DNA of 64,000 nt from Anaeramoeba flamelloides (lineage: Eukaryota > Metamonada > Anaeramoebidae): contig JANTQA010000047.1 in NCBI GenBank assembly GCA_027625915.1, forward strand, positions 19,034,001 through 19,098,000, written 5' to 3'. The stretch's first letter is position 1. Each line of letters begins with the position of its first letter. Of the stretch, positions 10,901 to 20,644 are shown in pieces. The position numbers were made by a program, and so were the translations under genes. The notes below the pieces were generated by a model. That model saw only the letters and a list, made by a program, of their open reading frames with translations, ran no database searches and had not been told where the DNA came from.

Positions 10901-13900
10901 GATGCTATTTATTTTTTGGAACTTAGGATCTAATTCTACACAACAAGAAAACATACAATAAAAAAACAAGCAAATTTAAACAAGTAAAAACCAATTTGTT
11001 ATTTTTCAATAGTACTTTGAAGAACTTTTTCTTCAAAGGATCTTTTTCTCCCAATGAAGTTATCGAAAACACTGAAGTTCAATTTTACATTTTCATCCAT
11101 TGGAAACAAAAATTGGTTTAAAACCCAACAGAGACAAACTAGATCGTCCAACTTTTCAATGAGTCTCTATCTCCCCTTTTATTTCCTATTGTCAACCAAT
11201 TCTCAAAAAAGATCAAATATAAAATCTACATCTATTGTGTATTCTTAACAGTGACTGATTTTGAACATTCCCCAAAAAATTTCTTGACTTGACGTAGCAA
11301 AAAAAAAAAAAATGTTATTTTTTTTTTAATTTTTTCTAAATTTGTAATTATGTTTTTTTCTCATTTTGAAATTCTTCTTTTTAAATGGTCTCTTTTCTCT
11401 TTTCTCTTGTTTTCGAAGAAAAAAAGATACCAAAGGTTTTTTTATTTTTTAAAAATGATATTGATTTCAATCAAACCAAAACCAAAAATGTTGTTTGGTT
11501 TTCCGCATTTTTTTTTAAACAAAGAAAGAGAATTCATTCAATTTCCAACCTCAAAGGGAAAATTGATGGAATTTTTTCTTTGTCATCTATTGAACAAATA
11601 ATTGGTTTCCATGAATCAAATTAATTTTCCAATATCATAAATCCTTGAGATGTGGCAAACCTTTTGGGATTTATGAGATTAACAACGTCACAAAAAAATT
11701 GGTTAAAAAACTTCTAAAATAACTTTAAATAACATTTTTAAAGTCTAATTTATTAGTAAAAATACAAATTATTTTACCCGAATTGAATTCAAAATTAGAA
11801 GATCAGAAAATTTTCAAACTTTGCGTAATAATTAAAGGATTTCCCAAAATCTTTCCACAGTGGCTACAATACTATCCTAAACTTTTCGGTGTTCTAATCT
11901 CTTTCTTATTGCTAGTTATGAGGAATTATATACTTGTAATTTTTACAAATAAAAAGTTTGAGTTTTTAAAAAAATACATAGCCGGTTTATTGATAAATCT
12001 ATCAATTCTTTCAAAATCACTTTATGTAAAATCAAATATTTCGAGACCATAATAAAGTTGACTTAAAATAGATGCTTTTGGGTCACATTATTTTTACTTC
12101 ATTATTGAGTTTATGTTGTTGAAGCAATCGGTTAAGTGTTTCCAAGGACTTTTCTTTTCACTTTTTTGAAATTGTATTCAAGAAGTGTGTGTTTTTTTCG
12201 AACCAAATTCCTATATAAAAGATATCTTTTAATGTTTTTTTACATTTTGGTTTATTAATTTATGTGGGTTCGTCCCGAATCTTTTTATTATTTCAAAGAT
12301 CCTAAGTTAATTTTTAAAGAGATGAAAATCCCCTTTCATAATATGAATACGATCATCTGCATACATTTGAACATGAATAGCGAAAGGTTTAAAATATTAT
12401 AAAAAAGAAAGAATTGGGATTTATCAAGGAGAATCCTCCTATCACCTATTAACTAAATACTTATATCTCATTTCCTACTTGTAAAAATTTAAAGAATTAA
12501 TTTTTGATTGTTCATTTTTAGAAATTTTTCATTTATGGTTCGAAATTTAAGAAACCAATATCATATATACTTATTGTTTATTGTCTGTTTTTTTGTTGAT
12601 TTAATGTGCAAAGCTACTAGAAAAAAATTAGCAGGCTTTTTATTTTGAACAAGATTTGTCAAATCTGGACAGGTTATTCTAACAACAGTAATAAAAAGTG
12701 GTTTATTCGATCATTATATAATTTCGAACTTAAAGGTCCAAGTCGTTACATCAAAAGAAAATTGTTTCAAAATTGTAAAAAATTTTTTGAAATTTTTTAT
12801 TATTGTTTAAATCCCTAGTCCCAGTATAAAAGCAAAAAATGGCTATTTTTTTTTGTCATTTTTTTTTAAATTAACTTTATTGGAATATCTTTGAGTGATA
12901 GTTTTGAACCAAGTGTTTGGCTAGGTTTGAATAGTAATCATTTTTACATTTCAGGCAACCTTTTGTTTATGGGGTTTTTGAAAAAGGAAATTGAAAAAAA
13001 ATGACAAAAAAAAATGGCCATTTTGTGCTTTTATACTGGGAATAGGGCTTTAAGAACAATTAAAAACAAACCAACATGTAAAGTTAGATCGATCTCTAAA
13101 AGGCGACAATGAAAAGCGAGGACTAAGCTAGAAAAAAGCGCCCAAAGAGCGACACTCAATTTCCAATTTAAATGGTTATGAATATCTAATTTTGAATACA
13201 GCTGTGTCAGTTTAGAAGTGTCTCTCTTGGGCGCATTTTGAGATCTCGAAGTTTTTTTTTTTCATTTTTTTCTATTCTTAAATGAGTATTATTTTTATCA
13301 AAAGAATGTTATAAAATCCTTACTTTACCAAATATAAAGGATTAGAAAACAACCACAAATTTGGTTAAATTGAATTAAATTTAATTTTGTACTGAAAGAA
13401 AACAATATGTTTTAAATTATAGAAAATTTTTGCATTTGGAAATACAAAATGAGAAAAGATTGGATTTTTTGTTTTATAAATTTTGATTTTTTGAAATTGA
13501 GAATACTTTATACTTTTTTTTTTTTTATACGTTGAATTTTTTGAAAATGGAGATTATGTGAAAACCCTTTTTTGGTTATTTTGATTTTTGAAATTTAAGA
13601 TCATTTAGAATCTATAAATTTTTTTTGTTATTTGAATTTGTTCATCCTTTTGAACTTTTTTTTATTTTTTGGATTTTGAAGAATTTTTTGAAGCATATCT
13701 TGTGAATCCTCTGAAATTTTTTTTTGTGGCTTTTGGAGTTTTTGTAATTGGGTTCCTGTTAATTTTTTATTGGTTTTTTTTTTTTTTGTCAATGTAGATC
13801 CTTTTTGAAATTTTTATTTTGTTTTTTTGTATTTTTTCATCCAAAAGAAGTGCAAGATTAGAATAGTGTTTTTAGTGAAAAGACTCTCCTGGAGTATGGT

Positions 13901-14881
13901 ACAGATGCATGATAAGTGACTAGACACTGTTGGGATGTAAATGGCCGTTTCGAAAAATAAACAATATTATATTTCAAAACCTAAGGTTTCACGAATCACA
14001 ATTTTTGTAATTTTGTTTGGCTTATGTTTTTATTAAAACTTGAATTTTTGACAGATAATTACAAATAAAAAATAATTCAACAAAATAATCCTCATAAAAC
14101 ATCACCAAAAACCAGAATTCAAAAAGTACAAAAGAATCACAAAGAAGAGGTTTTTTTGAGTTTACATTTTCTTTAATTGAAGAAATATTGCTTTTATTGA
14201 ACTTTTAATTTTTGGGAATTAATTTTCAGTTGTTTATTGTTTTGTTGTTTTTTTTTTTATTTATTTTTTTATTCTTGATTAAACCCTCGGTAAAGAAAGA
14301 AAAACTGAAACAAATTTGTATTTCCCCAAAATGTAAAAGTTAACAAGTTTTTCGAATCTTTTTTGGGGTTTTTCTTTCTTAAGTTTCAATTTTATTTTAT
14401 TTCAAAAAAATTTGGAAAAAAACAAAAAAAAAAAATAAAAAGAACAATACTTACAATCGATCCTTTCTTTTTTTTTTTCTTCAACAACAAAAATACTTAG
14501 TGTTTGGATCAATTCACTAAATTCAATAAATTGGTTCTTGTTTTTGTCAATTATGGAAATCACTCTCTCAAGGATTGGATTTGATGCCTATTTGTGAAAA
14601 TATTTTTTTTTTTTTTTTTTTTTTTTTTATTTATCAAAGTTAGAAAGAAAAGTTCCTTTTAAATTACTTTTCTTTGTTTTATTATTTTAAAGTGTACAAA
14701 AAAGATTTACGAGTTCTGGAATATTTAAGAATTCTTGATAAGAAACACGACCATTTTTTTGTGTATTTAGGATCATAAATTTTTCATACAGTTTTGTGAT
14801 TTGTGTTTTTGTGAATCCAGTTGTTTTGCTAAATTCATTAACTTCTTCTTCAGATAACTCTTTTGAATATTCTAAACCCAT
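7947..14881 (-). CDS. CNB1: Calcineurin B regulatory subunit (three exons)
   Basis: Ca2+-binding subunit of the protein phosphatase calcineurin (PP2B), which activates the catalytic A subunit. Exon 1 (14881-14711) starts MGLEYS, a Gly-2 start consistent with N-myristoylation, and ends IPEL before GTAAAT. Exon 2 (14587-14455) carries [17 protein letters not shown] and ends ERID before GTAAGT. Exon 3 (8185-7947) begins after ATAG with [17 protein letters not shown] and contains [19 protein letters not shown], a near-match to the vertebrate protein, ending at TAA. Codon phases join exactly, giving about 180 residues (the family is about 170). Four EF-hands are visible: loop 1 ([12 protein letters not shown]) is degenerate, loop 2 ([12 protein letters not shown]) and loop 4 ([12 protein letters not shown]) look canonical, and loop 3 ([12 protein letters not shown]) has Asp at position 12. 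The oddity is a 6269-bp second intron. Confidence 0.93.
8728..8862. repeat. Dispersed repeat, inverted relative to 63359-63490
   Basis: The stretch from GACAATTGACTTACTTTTTT to TTGAAATTTCTGATTATTCA reads as the reverse complement of 63359-63490, including CTTGATAAGGGTCTAACTCT in the second copy. Identity is high by eye. Weaker similarity continues outward past 8862. Confidence 0.75.
9652..9900 (+). other. Unidentified coding-like remnant inside the intron
   Basis: An open plus-strand frame reads [20 protein letters not shown] and [20 protein letters not shown], then YC, a TGA, and [14 protein letters not shown]. The amino-acid texture and Cys spacing look like a former protein domain, perhaps from a mobile element. 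I cannot name the family. It lies in the sense-free strand of a calcineurin intron and is broken, so it is not annotated as a gene. Confidence 0.3.
10695..10877. mobile_element. Short inverted-repeat element with GC-richer core
   Basis: The ends AATCACCTTGTTATAAT and ATTATAACAAGGTGATT form a perfect 17-bp inverted repeat about 180 bp apart. The core (for example TTTGGCCTGGAAGAACGAG and GAGCCGGGAAGGGGATCC) is clearly richer in G+C than everything around it. It could be a small MITE, a SINE-like insert or an RNA-coding unit. Confidence 0.65.
11760..12460 (-). mobile_element. LINE reverse-transcriptase remnant with YADD
   Basis: The minus strand around 12370-12310 reads [20 protein letters not shown], including the intact YADD catalytic block, preceded near 12440 by GGFSL, a worn QG block. 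Further downstream, near 12060-11960, it reads YGLEIFDF and then [16 protein letters not shown], the usual YGxE...W-type region that follows RT in LINEs. Frames are broken several times. It is independent of the 4.9-5.9 kb remnant and lies within the calcineurin B intron. Confidence 0.7.
12813..13047. mobile_element. 235-bp MITE with about 54-bp terminal inverted repeats
   Basis: The left end is CCCTAGTCCCAGTATAAAAG and the right end reads back as CCCTATTCCCAGTATAAAAG. Pairing continues through AAAATGGCCATTTTTTTTTG and TCATTTTTTTT. The unpaired middle is about 130 bp without coding. Confidence 0.8.
13070..13930. repeat. Long dispersed repeat, copy 1
   Basis: It shares scattered high-identity blocks with 26290-27540: GACACTCAATTTCCAATT, TTTTTGAGATCTCGA-type sequence, TCTATTCTTAAATGAGT, CCTTACTTTACCAAATAT, and at the far end CAAAAGAAG(T/C)GCAA with CTCCT(G/T)GAGTATGGT and GACTAGAC. 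A palindrome built on GCGCCCAA(A)GAG lies inside at about 13130-13250. No coding is seen. The second copy is interrupted by another element. Confidence 0.7.
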
Positions 14882-16717
14882 ATTTTAAAATTTAAATAAA
14901 AAAATAAAAAAAATGAAAAGATTTTAGATTAATAATAAGTTATTATTAATAAGTTTGTAAAAAAGTTCCTCTATCTTGAAAGGTTGTTCAAGAAAAGTTG
15001 GCTTTTTTTAACTGTAAGCATTGAGTAATCCCAATAAATTTTGAAAACAATAACTAACCTAAAAATTGGAATTTTATTATGATTTTCAACTCTACAAATA
15101 ATATTTTTTTTTATTTTAAGGGTGCAATACTCTTATAAAAACAAGTCAAGGTTTGATAATATTTTATTGGTGAAATTCTGTACTTACAGAATTTGTTGGT
15201 GAAAAGTAACAAAAAATTCTGATCAACTAAGAAACTCACAAAAGTTTTTTTTTTCAGTGAGATAAATTTTTTTTTTTCCATTTTTTTATGAAAAAGAAAA
15301 TTATTAAGACAACTGACTTCTTGGACAACCTGTCAAAATTTCAAAATATTCTATTAGTGATATTCTTTACTTTCAAATTTTTGTAGATGATAAGTATCAA
15401 AAAATTATGAAAGATCTAAGAAACTCAGAAAAGTAAATTTTTTTTGTGAGATCAATTATTTTCTTTTTCCATTTTTTTAAGATAAAACAAAAATTTAAAT
15501 TCTATTAATTTCTAAAATTATTAAAATTTTTAACCTTTTTTATTTCTGTTTTTTTCATTAGTAAATAATATCAAGTCGTAGTTGTTATAAATATTATCAA
15601 AATTATTTTTTTTTCTTTTTTGAGATAAAACTTTTGGTTAACCAAAAAAATTTATACTTTAAACAATTGAAAAACATCATATTGATTTTATAAATAATAG
15701 TTTTAAAAGTCATATACATTTTTTACCAAGAAATTTTGTTTTTGTTCAAGGATTAGATTTCGATTTTTTATAATAAAATTTTCTTGAAGATATTTGGGAA
15801 ATTTTGTAATTTTATCAGCAAAATTGAAAATCAATTTTTATTCTAAAAATGATATGAATTGTTATAAGGATTCTGGTGAATAAAGACCAAACATTTTGTT
15901 AAAAAAAATTTTTAAAATTGAAAATTTTTTTTGAAATTTATTTTGCATTTTTTGAAAACCTGAAAACTACGTTTTTTGAAACTTTAAATAATAAAAATTT
16001 TTAGGCATAATAGATCTCAATTTAATGGATAATTTTTTGTTATATTTCATAAGTAATATTCATCATTTAATCACCTATCTTTCAATTTATTATATTCACT
16101 GAGATTTGAATTGGAATATTAATAATTAAAAATAACAACAAATTATTTTTTTTTTTTTTAAATCAGACTTTTTAATATAAAATTAAAAAGGTGTTTTCCA
16201 ATTTTTAAGAATTAACTTAATTATTAATAGAAATAATAGGTTACTTTTTTTTATTTTTATGTTGGAAAAATTTAAAATTTGATTTCGAAAAAATATATTC
16301 GAATTAATAAATTGTTAATTTGAAGGTAACTCATCTATTTTATAAGTCAAAGTTGAAATCCAAAGGAAAAAAGAAAAAAAAATGAAGTTCTTGACAAGAA
16401 TTGATTTTTTTTTTAAAAAAATACTACTCTATTAATAATTTTTAATAATCAAATTAATTATACATCTATTCAATTCAATAAATAGTAAATTTTATTATTG
16501 GAAAAGTTTATTTTAAAAATTAGTTATCTAATCTGTTAATAATAATGAACTGAAAAATATTTATCATCATATATCATAAGTAAAAATAAATAAATTAATT
16601 ATTTATCAGAGTATAATAATTAAAACTTTAAATTTTTGAATTTTTTTTTTTTTTTGATATCTGTGTTTCTAAAAATAAAACCCAAAACACAATATTACTA
16701 TCAATTTAAAAAAACAT

Positions 16718-17470
16718 GAATTCAATTGTTTGGGTTAATTGAAAATATTAGCAAAAATTTACAAAATATATTTTTAATTTAAAGATGAATGAATAATTAA
16801 TTATGTTAATATCAACCATTCTCTTTGGTCGGTAGTTTTAGTATTAGAAATCTATCGGTTTTAATCCAATAAAAACTGTAGAAGACAAAAAAATAACTCC
16901 AAAATATTTAAATTTAAAAGAGAAAACAACTGATTCAAAAATGAAAATATAATTATGATATTGTTATTTGAAATTTAAAAGAAGAATCATTTTTATCAAT
17001 TTAAAATATTAAAAGGTAATTAATTTGAGAAAGTTGTTTTATTATTTCCAATTAACATTCAATTAAGGAAAAATGGTTTAGTAAAAAAAAAAAATTCTGA
17101 AAGTTTCCTAATTTACAAGAGTAAAATTATTATAGTCATAGCAAATATCTGAATAAAATCAAACTTGTATTTCAAAAATTTAAAAACCTAGTAATTCTTA
17201 AAACAGATGTTTAAAATTGAATTTATGATTTAGTCTCAAAGAAATAATGGCTATTATTGTTTATTATTTTTTAGTCAATTTTCCCTATTAATTTGGAAGA
17301 TTTGACATTTTTTTAATTTCTATATTTGTCAATTGGTTAAAATTTAAATAATTAGCCAATATACTAATTAGAATGGTTAATGGTTGATATTATACAATAA
17401 TTTATTTATTTATCTTTAAAATCTAAATATATTTTGAGAATTTTTGCTAATATTTTCAATTGATCAAAAA
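16718..17470. mobile_element. About 750-bp element with about 100-bp inverted ends
   Basis: The left arm TTGAAAATATTAGCAAAAAT to GTTAATATCAACCATT (16738-16822) is the reverse complement, with few changes, of the right arm AATGGTTGATATTA to GCTAATATTTTCAATT (17376-17462). Outside these, GAATTCAATTG at the left matches CAATTGA...TTGAATTT at the right. The middle has no long frame. It is directly abutted by an MITE starting at 17480. Confidence 0.65.
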
Positions 17471-17479
17471 AATTGAATT

Positions 17480-17680
17480 TACAGTCGTTTCCACTTTTAA
17501 GACACAAACTTTCAAGGAAATTAAAGGCACAAAAAAAATTTCATATTAAAGCATATTTTTTGGAATTTTTTTTTATACAAATTATTTGATTCAAATCCGA
17601 ATTTTGTACCTTAATTAGAGATTTTTTTGTTCCTTTAATTTCCTTGAAAGTTTGTTTCTTAAAAGTGGAACTGACTGTAT
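17480..17680. mobile_element. Palindromic 200-bp MITE (CAGTCAGTTTCAC family), copy 1
   Basis: It runs from TACAGTCGTTTCCACTTTTA to AAAGTGGAACTGACTGTA. The arms pair almost end to end (CACAAACTTTCAA...AAATT...AAAGGCAC). Ends CAGTC...GACTG flanked by TA are what Tc1/mariner-derived MITEs show. Other copies lie at 23740, 25880, 39021 and 50124. Confidence 0.8.
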
Positions 17681-17782
17681 GTGTTTTTGGGATTTCTAGT
17701 GTTTTATATTTAGCCATAAGGATTAAAAATAAATTTAAAAATTACATGAAAATAAAAAAAAAATTTTTTAGAAAATTAATAT

Positions 17783-20644
17783 TTATTTGATATTTTCTGT
17801 TTCCCAACCATTTTTTTCCATAAATTGGTGATATTGATGAAAAATGGCCTTGGTTTGAACTCGTTCACAGGTTTTTTTGGTTTTAGTAATTTCTTTATTG
17901 CCTATTTTGAAGGTGGCATCTATTTCATATAATCCACTTTCAGGGTCGACCCTTAATTTAATTATTGCCCTTTCATTTTTTTCAGCTTTAACGTATCTAA
18001 AAATCTGTGGATCAATAATATTGTGTTCTCCTATTATTGTTTCTCCATTATTTATTTGATTGTTAATGTTATTATTTAAATTCATATTGCTTTGAGAATT
18101 ATTATTATTGTTATTTAGATTTTGTTGTAAATAATTCGAATCTTTATTTGATTTGTTACTATTAAGCGATCTCGCATTGTTTGGTATTGGTATAGTCGCA
18201 TGATCTGAAACAGAAGTGGTTGATTGGGAAGCATTGGACATTGACTCATTAGAATTTTCAACTGATAAAAAGATTGAGGGCATAGCCACCGATGAATAAA
18301 TTTGTACAAGCGGTGAATGATGATTCAGACTAAGATTATCATAAGATCTGGTTCTAATATCATGCATTTCAATTTCTTCAATTTCCTTCATCTTTTCGAT
18401 TTGTTCTTCTGTAAAAACCGAAGAATTATTGTGACATTATTCAATAAGAAATGGATTTTTTTTGTAGTATACGGTATATTTTTCATTCTGTATTGTTTTG
18501 TTTGTATCTTTAGCTCTTTTGATTAAAAATTTTTGTAAATTGGAATTCACAGACCCCTCCTTGGGTTCAATTAATCTTCTAATATATTCAGAAAAGCTTT
18601 GCTCAGAAATTAGTTTTTTTCTTTTGCTCAATAAATTTTGAAATATTGTTAATCCTTTATATTTTTTTTTTGGTTTAAAAATAAATTCAATTCCTGATGT
18701 TTCTGTATTTAAAGGTTGAATCATGTTCACCATTGCCCCTCTTCTTGAAAATCTTGTATTTTTCTTCCTTTTTCTTTTTTTTTGATCCCTTTTTTTCTGT
18801 GTTTTTTGTTTTTCTATATCCATGCCTGTTTCAGATTCTTTCTCCGTGTCTGTACCTGATTCAGTTTCGGATTCAGATGTGCTATTTAAATGCACACTTT
18901 TAGTTTTTTTACTAAATGAATCACCTTCTGAATATGTTTCTGTTTCTGAATCTGTTTCTGTTTCTTTTTCTAATTCAATTTCCATTTCTTTTTCATTCCC
19001 TGTTTCTATTTTCAATTTTTTTTTCAACCTTTTTAATTTTTTCAATTCTTTTTCTTTTTCTTGTTTTTTTTTTTTTGATTTAAATTCACTCATATGGTTT
19101 TTTCCATCATCAAGGTTTCGAATTGCTTTTTTATTTTGGTTATAATTTAAATTTAAAATTTTTTTTAATAATTTTTTTTTATTTAGTTCTTTGTTATGAT
19201 GAAACTTTGAATCGACACCAAGGTTTTTGTTTCCAAGATAATTTGTTTTATGCTTATTATTAAAATAATAATTTGCGATTTTTAAAATATCTATTGAAGA
19301 TCCAAAACAAGTTGGATTGGATCTAACTAATAACAATTTTTTTTGAAATCTTTTTTGCTTTTCAGTACCCCACCGAGCCTCTATTTGAAGATATTTTTTG
19401 ATCCGTTCAAAATCTTGTTGGGCTTTTTGGGTTTGTTGTTTTTGGTTTGTTCCTTGTTTTAGCATTCTCTTTTTTTGCTTGATCCTTTCTTTTTGGAGCA
19501 ATAAAGAATATTCCAAAATTTGCATTTTTGGAAGTTCATTTCCAAAAGATTCTTCATCTAAGGATAATAGCACTTTACGTTTCTTATCTGTTCTTTCATT
19601 AAATTCTATTTCGTTTGGTGTTTTTTGTAAATGCTGTGGTTGTTGTTGGAATTTGCCTTTTGGGTTTGGGTGTTGTTTATTTTGTTGAGATCGATTTGAT
19701 GGTTCTTGTTTAATTCCGAGCATCATTCCATTTGGATTATTATTATTCATTTGTTGTTGTGATTGTTGTTGTTGTGGTTGTTGTTGTTGTTGTCGTTGTG
19801 GTTGCTGTTGTTGTTGAAAATTTGGATCCTTAATAATTTTTGTTGAAACGTCAGGCTTTGCTAGCCTATTGCTCATCCGGTTACGATAATCAAAAATATC
19901 AACAACCAAATATCCATTATAAAATCTTGAATTTTTTTTTCTAATCGTCTAGGATAAATGATCATTTATTCTTCCATTAATGACTGCTTCAAATAACGGT
20001 TTAAATTGTGGGTCGTAAGAATGGCCATTCGTATCATGGAAAAAGGAAAAGCAATTAATATATAAATCTAACACCAGGCCTGGTTTTACATTTCGTAAAG
20101 TTTCGACCATTGGCACTGATGAAGTAAATCTGGGATGCCATACATAATTAATTTTGTTTTTGTCTTTTTGTGTTTTACTGTTATTATTTTCCAAATTTCC
20201 AATGGTATTAGTGTTACCAGTCAATCGATTTTGTTGATTATCTAATGTATTCTTGTTTTTGTTTTTGTTTTTGTTTTGTAGTTGCTTTAATCGTAGTTCT
20301 AAAAACCGTAAAATGATGTTGGTTTTTTCATCTTTTGGTGGATTGCTTGTAATTGGCTGACTGGTTCTTTTTCTTTGAATTGGTGTTGAGTTTTCTAATT
20401 GTGATTTCACTAATGAAGACACATTTAGAAATGTTTTGTTCTCTAATTTTGTTAGTTTGATATCACTTGGTTCTTCTTCTTGTTTTTTTTTTGGTACGAT
20501 TTTTTTTTGTTTTATTGTTTTTTTTTTGATATTTTGGTTTTGTTTGCATAGATATTTGGAATAGCACAAATTATTTGGTTGAAATCTACAGTTTTTTCTT
20601 TGTAACTGAAAATTGATTTTAAACAAGGAACTAGTCGATTCCAT
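17783..20644 (-). CDS. SPT20: Spt20-like SAGA complex subunit with two in-frame stops
   Basis: Scaffold subunit of the SAGA histone acetyltransferase/coactivator (family role). One continuous minus-strand frame of 954 codons starts at ATG 20644 (an upstream TTG is not needed) and ends TAA. It carries TAG at codon 232 (19951-19949) and TAA at codon 736 (18439-18437). The Spt20 core crosses the TAG: GLVLDLYI (about 189-196), LFEAVINGRINDHLS, TAG, TIRKKNSR, then FYNGYLVVDIFDYRN (241-255). The family has the same spacing between its LxLYP strand and its FxxG...DYR strand. The core resumes at RSNPTCFGSSIDILKIANYY (about 442-461). Poly-Q/N lies near 275-310 and a Lys/Glu/Ser tract at about 525-640. 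The C-terminal part (codons about 750-953) keeps Asn runs and a folded-looking end (AEKNERAIIKLRVDPESGLY). A 36-nt GT-AG reading (GTCATT...CCTAG) could remove the TAG but would delete conserved residues. No well-formed intron removes the TAA. Readthrough, recoding, recent decay and sequence error all remain possible. Confidence 0.8.

Larger units (their letters stand above)
8186..14454 (-). other. 6.27-kb intron 2 of calcineurin B
   Basis: Bounded by GTAAGT (donor G at 14454) and ATAG (8187-8186 on the minus strand). Exons 2 and 3 align continuously to the calcineurin B family across the junction, so no exon is missing inside. Content: a repeat also found at 63359-63490 (8728-8862), a GC-richer inverted-repeat element (10695-10877), LINE remnants (11760-12460), an MITE (12813-13047) and a long dispersed repeat (13070-13930). 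An open frame at 9652-9846 (plus) continues beyond one stop with Cys-rich sequence (YYSYC, KCVKRN). I do not recognise it. Confidence 0.85.
14882..17782. other. AT-rich spacer upstream of calcineurin B
   Basis: About 2.9 kb between the calcineurin B start and the Spt20-like stop, both genes on the minus strand. The first 1.8 kb holds only A/T runs and no readable feature. The distal part holds a long inverted-repeat element (16718-17470) and an MITE (17480-17680) about 100 bp downstream of the Spt20-like stop codon. No promoter motif can be defended in such AT-rich sequence. Confidence 0.5.

Noticed and set aside
18376-18456. 81-nt GTATAC...GAAAAG intron that would remove the in-frame TAA of the Spt20-like gene
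   Set aside because: Phase fits, but the acceptor GAAAAG is poor, a better CAG 17 nt upstream gives the wrong frame, and coding texture continues through the segment. Kept only as an alternative.
18697-19145. Ser/Phe/Val-rich plus-strand frames
   Set aside because: Antisense of the Lys/Glu/Ser tract in the Spt20-like gene.
19920-19960. A +1 frameshift at TCC TAG in the Spt20-like gene, like antizyme
   Set aside because: Careful counting shows both sides are in the same frame, so no shift is needed, only passage through TAG.
17783-20644. Ciliate-type code with TAA and TAG as Gln throughout
   Set aside because: Actin, calcineurin B, HMG, EEP and others end in TAA exactly at family C-termini; extension past them gives nonsense.
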